Source: Variovorax sp. OK212
GTDB lineage: Bacteria; Pseudomonadota; Gammaproteobacteria; Burkholderiales; Burkholderiaceae_C
DNA: 64,000 nucleotides
Direction: 5' to 3'
Assembly (NCBI RefSeq): GCF_900112425.1
Contig: NZ_FOLP01000002.1
Coordinates: 434,001-498,000 of the forward strand
Shown: piece by piece, positions 7,501-14,078 of the stretch
Layout: each line of letters begins with the position of its first letter
How positions within the stretch are numbered: position 1 is the stretch's first letter
Notes under the pieces: model-generated
What the model was told of the DNA's origin: nothing
Database searches by the model: none
Seen by the model: the letters and a program-made list of their open reading frames with translations, nothing else
Position numbers and translations under genes: made by a program

Positions 7501-9856
7501 TGAAGGTGGTGGTGTCGACGGCTGCGGTGCCGTTCTTGTTGAAGATGCCGTTGATGGCGAGCTTGTCGGCCGCGCTCAGCGTGATCGTGAAGGCGTTGCC
7601 GCTGATCGCAGTTGCAACCCCGCCAGTCAGCGTGTACGAGCCGCCTTGGCCCGTCAACGAGAACTTGCTTCCATCGACGATGGCGCCGTTGGGCATGCCA
7701 GTGCCCGTGACGGTCAGCACGCCGGCGGCGGCGTCGTACGCGGCACCCGTGATCGTGGACGGCGTGAACGTCGTGGTCGTACCCAGGCTGCCCTGAGCTG
7801 CCGTTCCGCTGGGTGCGGCCTGGCCGTTGCCACCGCCCAGGCCGCCAACGCCGCCGCCGCCCACGTTGTTTCCTGCGGTCAGCGAGCTGGAAGTGCTGGC
7901 GTCCAGCCTCACGGCGGCACTGCTCGCAGACCAGATTCCGCCGACACCCATGCCGCCAGCACCGCCAGCAGCATTGCTTGGGCTGGCTGGATCAGCCCCG
8001 CCCCCGCCCCCGCCCCCGGCACCGATGTTGTTGGAAAGAGTGCTTGCCGCAATGGTGAGCGTGCCGGTGCCGGCGTTGTAGATGCCGCCCACGGCGTTGC
8101 CTCCTCGGCCGCCGGCAGCGTCGTAGCCCACGCCGCCGCCGCCGCCGCCGATCGACAAGCCGGCGCCGCCGTTCGCAGTGCCCCCCGCACCGCCCCCGGC
8201 GTAACCTGCGCCGGTGCCAGCCGCACCGCCGCTGGTGTTGCCACCCGCGCCGCCCAGGAAGTTGCCGTTCAAAAAGTAGCCTGCGCCCCTGCCGCCTGTG
8301 CCGGCCGAAGGACCAGCTTGAACGTAGTCTCCGAAGTTGCTGCCCCCAGCGCCGCCGAAGGTGCTCCCGAATCCGCCGCCACCACCGCCGGCACCGTTGG
8401 CAGGACCGTTGAAAAGATTGCCGCCCGCACCGCCGCCGCCGGCGGCCTTGTTATTCGTGACAGCGCTGTTCGTGATGGTGAGAGTGCCCGCGTTGTAGAT
8501 GCCTGCGCCGAGGGCATCTTTGCCGTCGCCGCCAGCACCTTGCTGACGATCTCCACCGGCGCCCGTGAGGAAGCCGTTCTTGATGGTCAACCCATTGAGG
8601 GCCACCACGCTGTTTGCCGCGATGTTGAGCACCCGGGACTGGTTGTTGCCGTCGATGGTGACAAGCGGCGTGCTGCCACCGCCCGGGGCGCCGTCGATCG
8701 ACAGGTTCTTGTCGACGAGCAGTTCGCCGTTGACCAGCGTGATGGTCATGCCGGCATTGAACACGATGGTGTCGTTTGCGGCCGCCCAATGAATCGCCTC
8801 GCGCAACGACAGGCCACCGCCGTCCGCCATATCGGCTGCATAGTTCGCGGCGATATTCCCGTCCGCGCCGCTGTCGAGGTTGGTGGTCACCGTCAGCTGC
8901 GCCAGGCTGTGGTCGTACGCCTGCAGCGACGCCTGCGCGAACGGCGAGGCTGCTTCGATGCGGCCGGTGGTCACTTCGAGCACCCAGTCGCCGCCCGCGC
9001 CGGTGCGGTTGCTCGACGCCGCGATGTCGGCGCCGGTCAGGCCGGCCAGTTGGCCGAGCAGTTGCGCGCCGTCTTCGCCGGCACCGGTGTTGCAGCTGTA
9101 CAGCAGGATGTCGCCGCCGGCCACGATGCCCTGGCCGATGCGGGCGAAGTCGGCGCTGTGCGCCTGCACCGTGCTGTTGTCGATGAAGGTGGTGCCCAGC
9201 CAGAGGTTGCCCTCGTAGCCGTGGGCCAGCACGTGCACCGCGCTGGCGCCGGGGTGGGCGCTCAGGTAGTCGGCCATCTGCTTCACGCCGTCGGCATTGG
9301 CCGAGAGGTAGACCACCTCGGCGTCGGGCGAGATGCCCTTGAGCAGCTCGGCGCTGTCTTCCACGCGGCTGTCGACGAAGACGACGTCGTGCGCGGGGGT
9401 GGCCGCCAGGGTCGACGGGGCGACGCTGGCCGCCACGGTGCGGCTGGCATCGGCGGCTGCAGCGGGTGCGGGCACGGTATCGGTGCCGGCGCTCTTGACG
9501 GGCGCGACGGTGGGTGCCACCGGTGCGGCTGCGGGGGCCTGCGTTTCGCGCGGCGCCACGGCCGCCGGTGCGTCGACCGGGGCCACGGCGGGGTGTGCCG
9601 CCGGCGCCAGCGCCGTGTCGGCGGCATGCGCGGCCGCCGGGTCGTTGGCCACCGCGGTGGCGACGGCGGCGCCGTCGAACATGATGCGCGGCTCCAGCGC
9701 CATCATGTGGACCTTGCCGGCGCGCGGCATGGCGGCGGGGCTGGCGGCGGCGGCGGCGCTGCTGCCCGATCGCTTGCCCTTGCGCGAGGTGTGCTCGCCC
9801 ACGGCCACGAAGGACTGCGTGATCTCGTTCCAGAGGGTGCTGAAAATGCGGTTCAT
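1571..9856 (-). CDS. Giant DUF4347/LEPR repeat surface protein, probable adhesin
   Basis: A 2761-residue, predicted secreted or surface protein. Order of parts: an ESPR-like N-terminus (MNRIFSTLWNEITQSF, residues 1-16, then VAVGE); a LEPR motif with MFDGA (54-62); an Ala/Pro-rich linker; a DUF4347 domain (about 158-305) with His212 in AHGYEG and Cys255 in LLYSCNTG; a right-handed beta-helix-like region starting GLSLREAI (about 320-660) interrupted by a Gly-rich stretch (430-690); eight Ig-like repeats of about 120 residues with the SATYDAxTGxLxVTG signature (700-1660); a cadherin/SwmB-like unit (1665-1780); six bacterial Ig-like domains with GQTATxTFTFSED (1785-2400); and a He_PIG-like domain near 2600-2700. 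No RTX nonapeptides are seen. Its ATG overlaps the sulfotransferase stop by 4 nt, and TolC follows, so modification and type I export are inferred. Function as an adhesin is inferred from architecture. Confidence 0.85.
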   Translation of the reverse strand: MNRIFSTLWNEITQSFVAVGEHTSRKGKRSGSSAAAAASPAAMPRAGKVHMMALEPRIMFDGAAVATAVANDPAAAHAADTALAPAAHPAVAPVDAPAAVAPRETQAPAAAPVAPTVAPVKSAGTDTVPAPAAAADASRTVAASVAPSTLAATPAHDVVFVDSRVEDSAELLKGISPDAEVVYLSANADGVKQMADYLSAHPGASAVHVLAHGYEGNLWLGTTFIDNSTVQAHSADFARIGQGIVAGGDILLYSCNTGAGEDGAQLLGQLAGLTGADIAASSNRTGAGGDWVLEVTTGRIEAASPFAQASLQAYDHSLAQLTVTTNLDSGADGNIAANYAADMADGGGLSLREAIHWAAANDTIVFNAGMTITLVNGELLVDKNLSIDGAPGGGSTPLVTIDGNNQSRVLNIAANSVVALNGLTIKNGFLTGAGGDRQQGAGGDGKDALGAGIYNAGTLTITNSAVTNNKAAGGGGAGGNLFNGPANGAGGGGGGFGSTFGGAGGSNFGDYVQAGPSAGTGGRGAGYFLNGNFLGGAGGNTSGGAAGTGAGYAGGGAGGTANGGAGLSIGGGGGGVGYDAAGGRGGNAVGGIYNAGTGTLTIAASTLSNNIGAGGGGGGGADPASPSNAAGGAGGMGVGGIWSASSAAVRLDASTSSSLTAGNNVGGGGVGGLGGGNGQAAPSGTAAQGSLGTTTTFTPSTITGAAYDAAAGVLTVTGTGMPNGAIVDGSKFSLTGQGGSYTLTGGVATAISGNAFTITLSAADKLAINGIFNKNGTAAVDTTTFNVAAGLGWEPTLGVLPDRLSNGVTVSNVTAPTITSATYDATTHVLTVTGTGLVQTLGATNDITVSKLTFTGEGGATYTLSTTSNVEISSGTGFSVTLSGADIAGVAALFNKNGTTSGNNTTYNIAAADDWNSTVTGGDIADTANNGITVSNLPPVITSATYDASTGILTVTGSNLTTGDTIDVSKLSLSGQGGSYTLTSANVTASSATTFQVNLNATDKLAINGILNQNGTSAVDTTTFNLNAAASWDASRTTAADVAGNGVTVSNVTAPTITSATYDAGTHVLTVTGTGLVKTVGATNDITVSKLTFTGEGGATYTLSTTSNVEITSGTGFSVTLSGADIAGVAALFNKNGTTSGNSTTYNIAAADDWNSTVTGGNIADLALNGVTVSNAPPNIVSASYDASTGVLTVSALNMTTGDTIDVSKLSLSGQGGSYTLTSANVTASSGTTFQVSLNATDKLAINGILNQNGTSAVDTTTFNLNAAASWDASRTTAADVAGNGVTVSNVTAPTITSATYDAGTHVLTVTGTGLVRTVGATNDITVSKLTFTGEGGATYTLSTTSNVEITSGTSFSVTLSGADIAGVAVLFNRNGVASTGGAGYSLGASDDWNSAVTGGNIADTGNVVTVSNVPVPIIASATYDAVTGTVVVTGTGFAHLSGAGNDIVANKFTFTGEGSATYTLSDTANVEITSATSFTLVLSANDRAMLNQIANKNGSDSTDTTAYNLSAAEDWAAGAEAVVVVADTTGNGVTVSNVAMPSITSATYDAGTGVLVVTGTGFTHAAGGANDIIASKLTLTGQGGATYTLTDTANVEITSGTGFTLQLSLTDAAGLAALMNKAGASSTGGTAYNLSAAEDWAPGADVALVIADTTNGVTVSNVDTTPPTVNSVTAGAGNGAHKAGDVIDIQVNFSENVYVTGTPQITLETGATDRVVNYLGGSGTGTLTFRYTVQAGDTSADLDYLSTTALALNGGSIRDLTGNDAALALASPGAAGSLGANQAIVIDTQAPTLSISSDVSLLKAGQTATITFTFSEDPGASFVDGDIVVSGGVLGALTGSGLTRTAIFTPAAGTAAGLSSIAVMAGAYADAAGNAGASGIAPSISIDTLPPTLTISSDVSAVKAGQTATITFTFSEDPGASFIDSDIVVSGGALGALTGTGLTRTATFTPSANLNAGAASITVAPGSYTDAAGNGGGAGTAPSITIDTLPPTVTIVVDRTSLSATQTATVTFTFSEAVSGFTLGDVLTDSGQLSGLATSDNRVFTATLTPTAGVTHSGNTVRVDAGGVADQAGNAGVGVVSSNTYDVDSTPPALAITSDVSTVKAGQTATVTFTFSEDPGASFTAGNIAVAGGTLSGLTTTGAVRTAIFTPLAGVAAGTASITVAAGSYTDAAGNAGGAGAAPSIAIDTLPPTLAITSDAGALKIGETATITFSFSEDPGASFTAGDVVVSGGTLGAITGTGLTRTAIFTPTAGLATGSASITVAAGAYADAAGNDGAAGTTPAIAIDTQGPTATIVLADAALAAGETTKVTITFSEAVSGFSNADLTVANGTLSAVSSTDGGITWSATFTPTAGLDAAANAIRLNLAGVTDAAGNAGAGTALSANYVLDVTAPTATGLSFEAGSGSGASYLVHFSEPVDGLSSADFALRTGGQARGSITGVTRVDALTWRVSVGDITGEGTLQLDLRPGARTVADVAGNAMTQGFDGEERKFGAATPSVPTLAPVIDTSLGAPLFGERKAHEPVAAVPFEAGTLSVGSSLDAWRHDERATSLLVPVSAAAPLTIDHLLRLNALGTVDYDASPLVRNLSGLVRFPDSGAQGLTAVPDSGSHALRVGRGFSFNLPDGTFVSGDPGAIVSVEARQLSGAPLPAWMRFDPVSGVISGEPPAGAKGVVKIAVIATDNLGHRVSTVVEFNFDAAAPAPAPAPTPAGRHAAGRASLDDQFARFGKHAQDLHGAALLGRLSPAAAEREGVQAPAEIS
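5760..7440 (-). repeat. 717-bp near-identical tandem units inside the giant repeat protein
   Basis: Equivalent positions recur at 5884, 6601 and 7318, an exact spacing of 717 bp, or 239 codons. Each unit encodes two consecutive Ig-like domains (one with TGLVxTxGATNDI, one with TTGDTIDVSK). The stretches 5948-6146 and 6665-6863 appear identical by eye over about 195 nt, including synonymous positions, which points to recent duplication or gene conversion and not only selection on the protein. The third copy diverges after about 7440. Confidence 0.85.
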
Positions 9857-10737
9857 GCGTTCTTGTCCTGCTTGGCCTGTGGGGGCGCCTGGGCATCGGT
9901 GGATGCGTCGGCGGGTCGGGCGGTGATCACGCTGGCGCGGCTGTTGGCGCCGTCCTGCCAGAAGTTCATGTTCGTGTACTGCGCGAAAAGGTCGGGCGGC
10001 AGCACCGTGCGGCGCGGTTTCAGCGAGACCTCGGGGCGCACCTTGTGCAGCCCGGCCACGCCGAGCGCGGAGTCGAATTCGGGCGCGTCGAACGCCAGGT
10101 TGCGGAAGTCGTGCCCCTCGAACCAGGGCTCGCCGATGAACTGGTAGACCAGCGGCAGCACCTTGTCGGGCGCGTTGGCCAGCAGGTCGTAGTCGACCAC
10201 CAGCAAGGCGCCGGCCTGCTCGCTGTAGAAGGCTTCCTTGATCGCCGTCCAGGCAAAGCCGACCAGCCGGTTGCGCTGCGACAGCGTTTCCACGCGGCTG
10301 TAGACCGTGTTGCGCTCGATGGCGTCGTTGAACAGCCGGGTGTTCTCGTAGGGGTTGGCGCGGTACAGCCGCTCGATGCTGTCCATGACCCACGCCACGT
10401 TGCGCACGCAGGCGATCACCTTGGCGTCGGGGAACAGGTCGCGCACGGCGGGCAGCCTGGCCGACCAGACGCGGTTGGTGTCGAAGACGACGCTGCCTTC
10501 GGGCTTGTCGGCGTAGTAGCTGGCGAAGAGGCCGCGCAGCAGGCGCTGGCGCTGCGCGGTGGTCACCACGGGGCCGAACTCGGAGCCGGCGCTGACCTGG
10601 TCGAGCAGGCTGTTGACGAAGGCGCCGACCGGGCTGGTCATGCCGGCATGGAAGCGGGGGTTCTGCCGCAGGATGGCGGACAGCAGCGTGGAACCCGAGC
10701 GTGGCATGCCCGAGATGAAATGGATCTTGTTGTTCAT
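9853..10737 (-). CDS. PAPS-dependent sulfotransferase
   Basis: A 294-residue cytosolic sulfotransferase that would transfer sulfate from PAPS to a hydroxyl or tyrosine acceptor. The 5'-phosphosulfate loop is clear at residues 9-17 (SGMPRSGST), and the 3'-phosphate region matches RNVAWVMDSIERLY near residues 110-125. The C-terminal 30 residues are Ala/Gln/Asp-rich and probably disordered. The gene is first in the minus-strand operon and its TGA overlaps the ATG of the giant repeat protein (ATGA), so the two are translationally coupled. The divergent neighbour is an APS kinase, the enzyme that makes its co-substrate. The acceptor is unknown: the adjacent giant protein (tyrosine sulfation, as by RaxST) or a surface polysaccharide are the obvious choices. 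Confidence 0.88.
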   Translation of the reverse strand: MNNKIHFISGMPRSGSTLLSAILRQNPRFHAGMTSPVGAFVNSLLDQVSAGSEFGPVVTTAQRQRLLRGLFASYYADKPEGSVVFDTNRVWSARLPAVRDLFPDAKVIACVRNVAWVMDSIERLYRANPYENTRLFNDAIERNTVYSRVETLSQRNRLVGFAWTAIKEAFYSEQAGALLVVDYDLLANAPDKVLPLVYQFIGEPWFEGHDFRNLAFDAPEFDSALGVAGLHKVRPEVSLKPRRTVLPPDLFAQYTNMNFWQDGANSRASVITARPADASTDAQAPPQAKQDKNA

Positions 10738-10890
10738 GTTGACTGCACAGCGCTCACTGCACGTCGCTACAGCAGGCAGAAACCGCTTGTCTCATCCCGT
10801 TGTTGTGCGCCCTGGGGCTTTCAAGGCCCAACTTGGTCAGGGAATGTAAGTAAAAGTTAATAGATTACTGCAAAGCCTTACCATTCGTCC
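10738..10890. promoter_or_regulatory. Divergent promoter region between sulfotransferase and cysC
   Basis: These 153 bp separate two divergent genes and must hold both promoters. The segment 10847-10880 (AAGTAAAAGTTAATAGATTA) is markedly AT-rich against the surrounding GC-rich DNA, as expected of a promoter. No clear -35/-10 pair or repeated operator could be assigned by eye. Confidence 0.4.
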
Positions 10891-11442
10891 ATGTTTTTTA
10901 ACAAATCGCCTGGGAAGTCGTCTGCGGTGCGTTGCGTCTGGCTGACCGGCCTGTCCGGCGCGGGCAAATCGACCATTGCCGGCCTGCTCCACGATCGGCT
11001 GAACGCGCAGGGGCTGCACAGCTGCGTGCTCGACGGCGACCGGCTGCGCACCGGACTCAACGCGGATCTGGGGTTTTCCGAGGCCGATCGCATCGAGAAC
11101 GTGCGCCGGGTCGGCGAGGTCGCGAAGTTGATGGCCGATGCGGGGCTGATCGTGCTGGTAGCGGTCATTTCCCCCTACCGGGCGCAGCGCCGCCTCGCGC
11201 GCGGGCTGTTCGCCGAGGGCGAATTCCTCGAAGTCTTCGTCGATGCGCCGCTGGCGGAGTGCGAGCGGCGCGACACCAAGGGCCTCTACGCGAAGGCACG
11301 CCGGGGCGAGTTGAAGAACTTCACCGGCATCGACAGCGCGTACCAGCCGCCGGAAGCACCCGAGCTGCGGCTTTCGACGGTGGACCTGGGTGCGCCGGCG
11401 TGCGCCACGCGGATCCTTCAACGGCTGGGCCTGCCGGACTGA
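10891..11442 (+). CDS. cysC: Adenylyl-sulfate (APS) kinase
   Basis: A 183-residue kinase that phosphorylates APS at the 3' position with ATP, giving PAPS. The P-loop is GLSGAGKS at residues 20-27, followed by the family signature [16 protein letters not shown] and [15 protein letters not shown]; the lid-region Lys/Arg stretch and [17 protein letters not shown] are also typical. The length fits stand-alone CysC. No ATP sulfurylase (cysDN) is next to it, so this copy is not part of an assimilatory sulfate operon here; its position divergent from a sulfotransferase suggests dedicated PAPS supply. The ATG at 10891 lacks a strong Shine-Dalgarno, but it precedes the conserved core by the expected distance. 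Confidence 0.93.
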   Translation: MFFNKSPGKSSAVRCVWLTGLSGAGKSTIAGLLHDRLNAQGLHSCVLDGDRLRTGLNADLGFSEADRIENVRRVGEVAKLMADAGLIVLVAVISPYRAQRRLARGLFAEGEFLEVFVDAPLAECERRDTKGLYAKARRGELKNFTGIDSAYQPPEAPELRLSTVDLGAPACATRILQRLGLPD

Positions 11443-11480
11443 AGCGACGCCGGGAGTGCGCCGGGCGTGCGCTGGCCCGG

Positions 11481-12377
11481 TTACATCTCGAAGGCCTCGA
11501 CGCGCCTTCCGTCGATGTCGGTGAAGCCGTATTCGCACGCCAGGTCGGCCACGCGCAGCACCTCGCCGGTCTTGCTCATCACGTTCGCGTCCCCCGCCAG
11601 CGCGGCCACGGCCCGCCCCAGGTAGCGCGGCGATTCGGTGCGCGCGAGCGCCGGGCGCTGCTGCCAGTGCGCCTCGTCGGTCTGGTGGCCGGCCAGCACG
11701 AACTCGGTGCGCATCCAGCCCGGCGACACCGCCACCGACGCCACGCCGTGCGGCTTCAGTTCCTGCGCCATGCCGAAGGCCAGCCGCGTCATCGAGGCCT
11801 TGGCCAGGTCGTAGAACAGGTTGCCGCGCAGGTAGTGGCCGCGGTCCCAGAAGGTGGTGGTGACCATCAGGCCCTTCTCCTGCCGCACCATCAGCGGCGC
11901 GGCGCAGCGCCCGGCCAGCAGGTGGTTGCGCACGCCGCGGTCGAACATGGCGTCCCAGTTGGCAAGCGGGTGCTCCCAGAACGGCGCGTCGAACACGCCG
12001 TTGAAGCTCTCGTGCCCGCCCCAGGCGTTGTTCACGAGCAGGTCGATGCGGCCGGCCTCATGCGCCACACGGGCGAACAGCGCGGCCACCTCGTCTTCCT
12101 GCGTGTGGTCGCACCGCACCGCAATGCCGCGCCCGCCCTGGCGCGTGACCTCGTCGGCGGTGTCGTCGATGCTGCCGGGCACGGCGTCCATGCCCGACAG
12201 CGACAGCAGTTGCCCATAGCTGCCGGCGGGCTGCGCGCGCGTGCTGCGGCCGGTGACGTACACGGTGGCGCCCGCCGCGCCCAGTTCCAGCGCCATGCCG
12301 CGCCCCGCGCCGCGGCTCGCGCCGGTGACCACGGCCACGCAGTCCTTCAGCGCGCGGCTCTTCGTTTCGTTCTGCAT
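11481..12377 (-). CDS. SDR-family oxidoreductase
   Basis: A 298-residue short-chain dehydrogenase/reductase using NAD(P). The cofactor loop TGASRGAG (about residues 19-26), the NNAWGG motif (NNAG equivalent) and the YDLAK catalytic Tyr/Lys are present. It is slightly longer than classical SDRs, with an extra segment after NNAWGG (SFNGVFDAPFWEHPLANWD). It lies 57 bp downstream of an AraC-type regulator on the same strand, which may control it. The substrate cannot be deduced. The gene end faces cysC convergently with a 38-bp gap. Confidence 0.85.
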   Translation of the reverse strand: MQNETKSRALKDCVAVVTGASRGAGRGMALELGAAGATVYVTGRSTRAQPAGSYGQLLSLSGMDAVPGSIDDTADEVTRQGGRGIAVRCDHTQEDEVAALFARVAHEAGRIDLLVNNAWGGHESFNGVFDAPFWEHPLANWDAMFDRGVRNHLLAGRCAAPLMVRQEKGLMVTTTFWDRGHYLRGNLFYDLAKASMTRLAFGMAQELKPHGVASVAVSPGWMRTEFVLAGHQTDEAHWQQRPALARTESPRYLGRAVAALAGDANVMSKTGEVLRVADLACEYGFTDIDGRRVEAFEM

Positions 12378-12434
12378 CTTCTTCGTCGCTCCTTCGATCC
12401 GATGTTGCTGGGAGCGGCCGAAGATAGTCCGCCC

Positions 12435-13328
12435 TCAGCCCGCCGTCTTGGAAGAACCCGCAATCGCGCGCCCCATGAACTCTGTCGGCGTGACACCGCA
12501 CAGCGCGCGGAACTCGTTGACCAGGTGCGACTGGTCGTAGAAGCCGCCCTCGAGCGCCACGTCGGCCCAGGCGGGCGACGGTTGGCGGCGCAGCGCGCGC
12601 AGGCAGCCATGCATGCGCGCGAGCCGGCTCCAGGCGCGCGGCGAGAGGCCGACATGGGCATGAAAGAGCTGCTGCAGCCGCCGCTCGCCGACACCGATGG
12701 CCGCCGCCACCTCGCGCAGCGGCCGGCGCCCGCCGGACGAGGCGATGAGCTGCGCGGCGTGCGTGGCTGCAGCTGCTGCGTTGCCTGCGGTCTCCCGGCC
12801 CTGGAGCCGCTGCTGCAGCACGGTGTGCAGCAACGCGACCCGCGCCGCATCGCTGCGCGCCCCGGCCATGCGTTCGAGCAGCAAGGCGCCCTCCCCGTGC
12901 CACAAGGCATCGAGGTGCAGCGCACTGCCGTGGATCCCGCCACTCTCGCCGATCTCGCCGGCCGGCACCCCCAGCAATGCCGCCGCGGCGCCGGTGCGCA
13001 AGGTGACCGAGAGCCCTTCGACCTTCCGGCGCATGCGCAGAACGACCGGCGTGGCCGATGCGCCGATGGCTTGCACCGCCTGCCCTTCGTTGCCGTTGGC
13101 CGACGGCGCGTCGCCGAGGTTGAACACCAGCCGCACCGCGCCGTCGGGCACCACGCGTTCGAGCACCTCATGGCCTTCGGCGAAGTTCTCGCGGTACAGC
13201 AGGATGTGCGCGATGTGGCCGCGCAAGGCCGCGCCCACCGGGAACGCACGCAGCGCGCCGGCGGGCACGCCCGATTCCGGCCCGTGCAGGGGGTCGTCGT
13301 CGAGCCGGAGGAAGAGGCGTTCGCCCAT
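12435..13328 (-). CDS. AraC-family transcriptional regulator
   Basis: A 297-residue regulator. The C-terminal part carries the AraC double helix-turn-helix: RPLREVAAAIGVGERRLQQLFH followed by GLSPRAWSRLARMH, and the second helix pair ending in ALEGGFYDQSHLVNEFR and the conserved GVTPTEF. The N-terminal 150 residues resemble the DUF6597/cupin-like sensor of AraC proteins with LVFNLGD and HGSALHLD. The start at 13328 was chosen because an open frame continues upstream with no conserved sequence and would overlap the divergent GST gene. Target genes are probably the SDR downstream or the divergent GST. Confidence 0.87.
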   Translation of the reverse strand: MGERLFLRLDDDPLHGPESGVPAGALRAFPVGAALRGHIAHILLYRENFAEGHEVLERVVPDGAVRLVFNLGDAPSANGNEGQAVQAIGASATPVVLRMRRKVEGLSVTLRTGAAAALLGVPAGEIGESGGIHGSALHLDALWHGEGALLLERMAGARSDAARVALLHTVLQQRLQGRETAGNAAAAATHAAQLIASSGGRRPLREVAAAIGVGERRLQQLFHAHVGLSPRAWSRLARMHGCLRALRRQPSPAWADVALEGGFYDQSHLVNEFRALCGVTPTEFMGRAIAGSSKTAG

Positions 13329-13421
13329 GGCGGGGATTGTGGGGAAAAACCCGCAGCGGCGCGAGTGCGGCGCCGTCGCCGAAAATCGGCCGCTCCGCCA
13401 ATCGCCTCCGCCGTTCCCCGC

Positions 13422-14075
13422 ATGCCCACCGCGCTCCCCGTCCTCTATTCGTTCCGCCGCTGCCCCTACGCGATGCGCGCCCGGCTCGCGCTGGTCGCGA
13501 GCGGCCAGGCCTGCGAGCTGCGCGAAGTGGCGTTGAAGAACAAGCCGGCCGAGATGCTCGCGGCCTCGCCCAAGGGCACGGTGCCGGTGCTGCTGGCCGA
13601 AGACGGCACGGTGCTGGAGCAGAGCCTCGACCTGATGCTCTGGGCGCTGCGGCGCAGCGACCCGCAGCGCTGGCTGCAACCCGCCACCGGCACGCTGGAG
13701 GACATGCGCACGCTGATCGCCGCGTGCGACGACGACTTCAAGCACCAGCTCGACCGCTACAAGTACCCCGAGCGCCATGCCGACGGCGGCGAGCCCGCGC
13801 GCGAGCGCGGTGCGCAGTTCCTGCGCGGCCTCGAGGCCAGGCTCTCGGCATCGGCCCACCTCGCCGGCGGCCACGCCACGCTGGCCGACGCCGCGCTGAT
13901 GCCCTTCGTGCGCCAGTTCGCGATGGTCGATGCCGCATGGTTCGACAGCCAGCCATGGCCGCGCCTGCAAGCCTGGCTCGCGGGCTGGACCTCGTCGGCG
14001 CTGTTCGAGCGCGCCATGCACAAGTACGCGCCCTGGAAGAGCGGCGAGGCCGGCATCGACTTTCCGCCGGCCTGA
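13422..14075 (+). CDS. Glutathione S-transferase family protein
   Basis: A 217-residue protein with an N-terminal thioredoxin-like GST domain: LYSFRRCPYAMRARLAL places a CPYA active-site motif with Cys14, and KGTVPVL supplies the cis-Pro; ESLDLMLW follows as the usual glutathione-contact stretch (read here as EQSLDLMLW). The C-terminal half is the helical GST domain. Cys-type active sites are found in omega/beta-like GSTs, which favour thiol transfer over classical conjugation. It is divergent from the AraC regulator, with 93 bp between the starts. The gene ends 3 bp before the stop of the converging LysR gene. Confidence 0.86.
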   Translation: MPTALPVLYSFRRCPYAMRARLALVASGQACELREVALKNKPAEMLAASPKGTVPVLLAEDGTVLEQSLDLMLWALRRSDPQRWLQPATGTLEDMRTLIAACDDDFKHQLDRYKYPERHADGGEPARERGAQFLRGLEARLSASAHLAGGHATLADAALMPFVRQFAMVDAAWFDSQPWPRLQAWLAGWTSSALFERAMHKYAPWKSGEAGIDFPPA

Positions 14076-14078
14076 GCG

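Noticed and set aside
1571..9856. Possible RTX toxin
   Set aside because: No GGxGxDxUx nonapeptide arrays were found; the Gly-rich stretch is of another kind and the remaining repeats are Ig-like.
1505..10147. A continuous 8.6-kb open frame on the plus strand opposite the giant repeat protein
   Set aside because: It mirrors the codon bias of the minus-strand gene (GC-rich third positions leave the antisense frame open) and its product is Arg/Gly/Ala/His-rich without any domain. The minus strand has recognisable domains throughout.
10932..13421. The long plus-strand extension upstream of the GST gene
   Set aside because: It overlaps cysC in another frame and the antisense of the SDR and AraC genes, and has no similarity to GST. 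The start at 13422 is the only plausible one.
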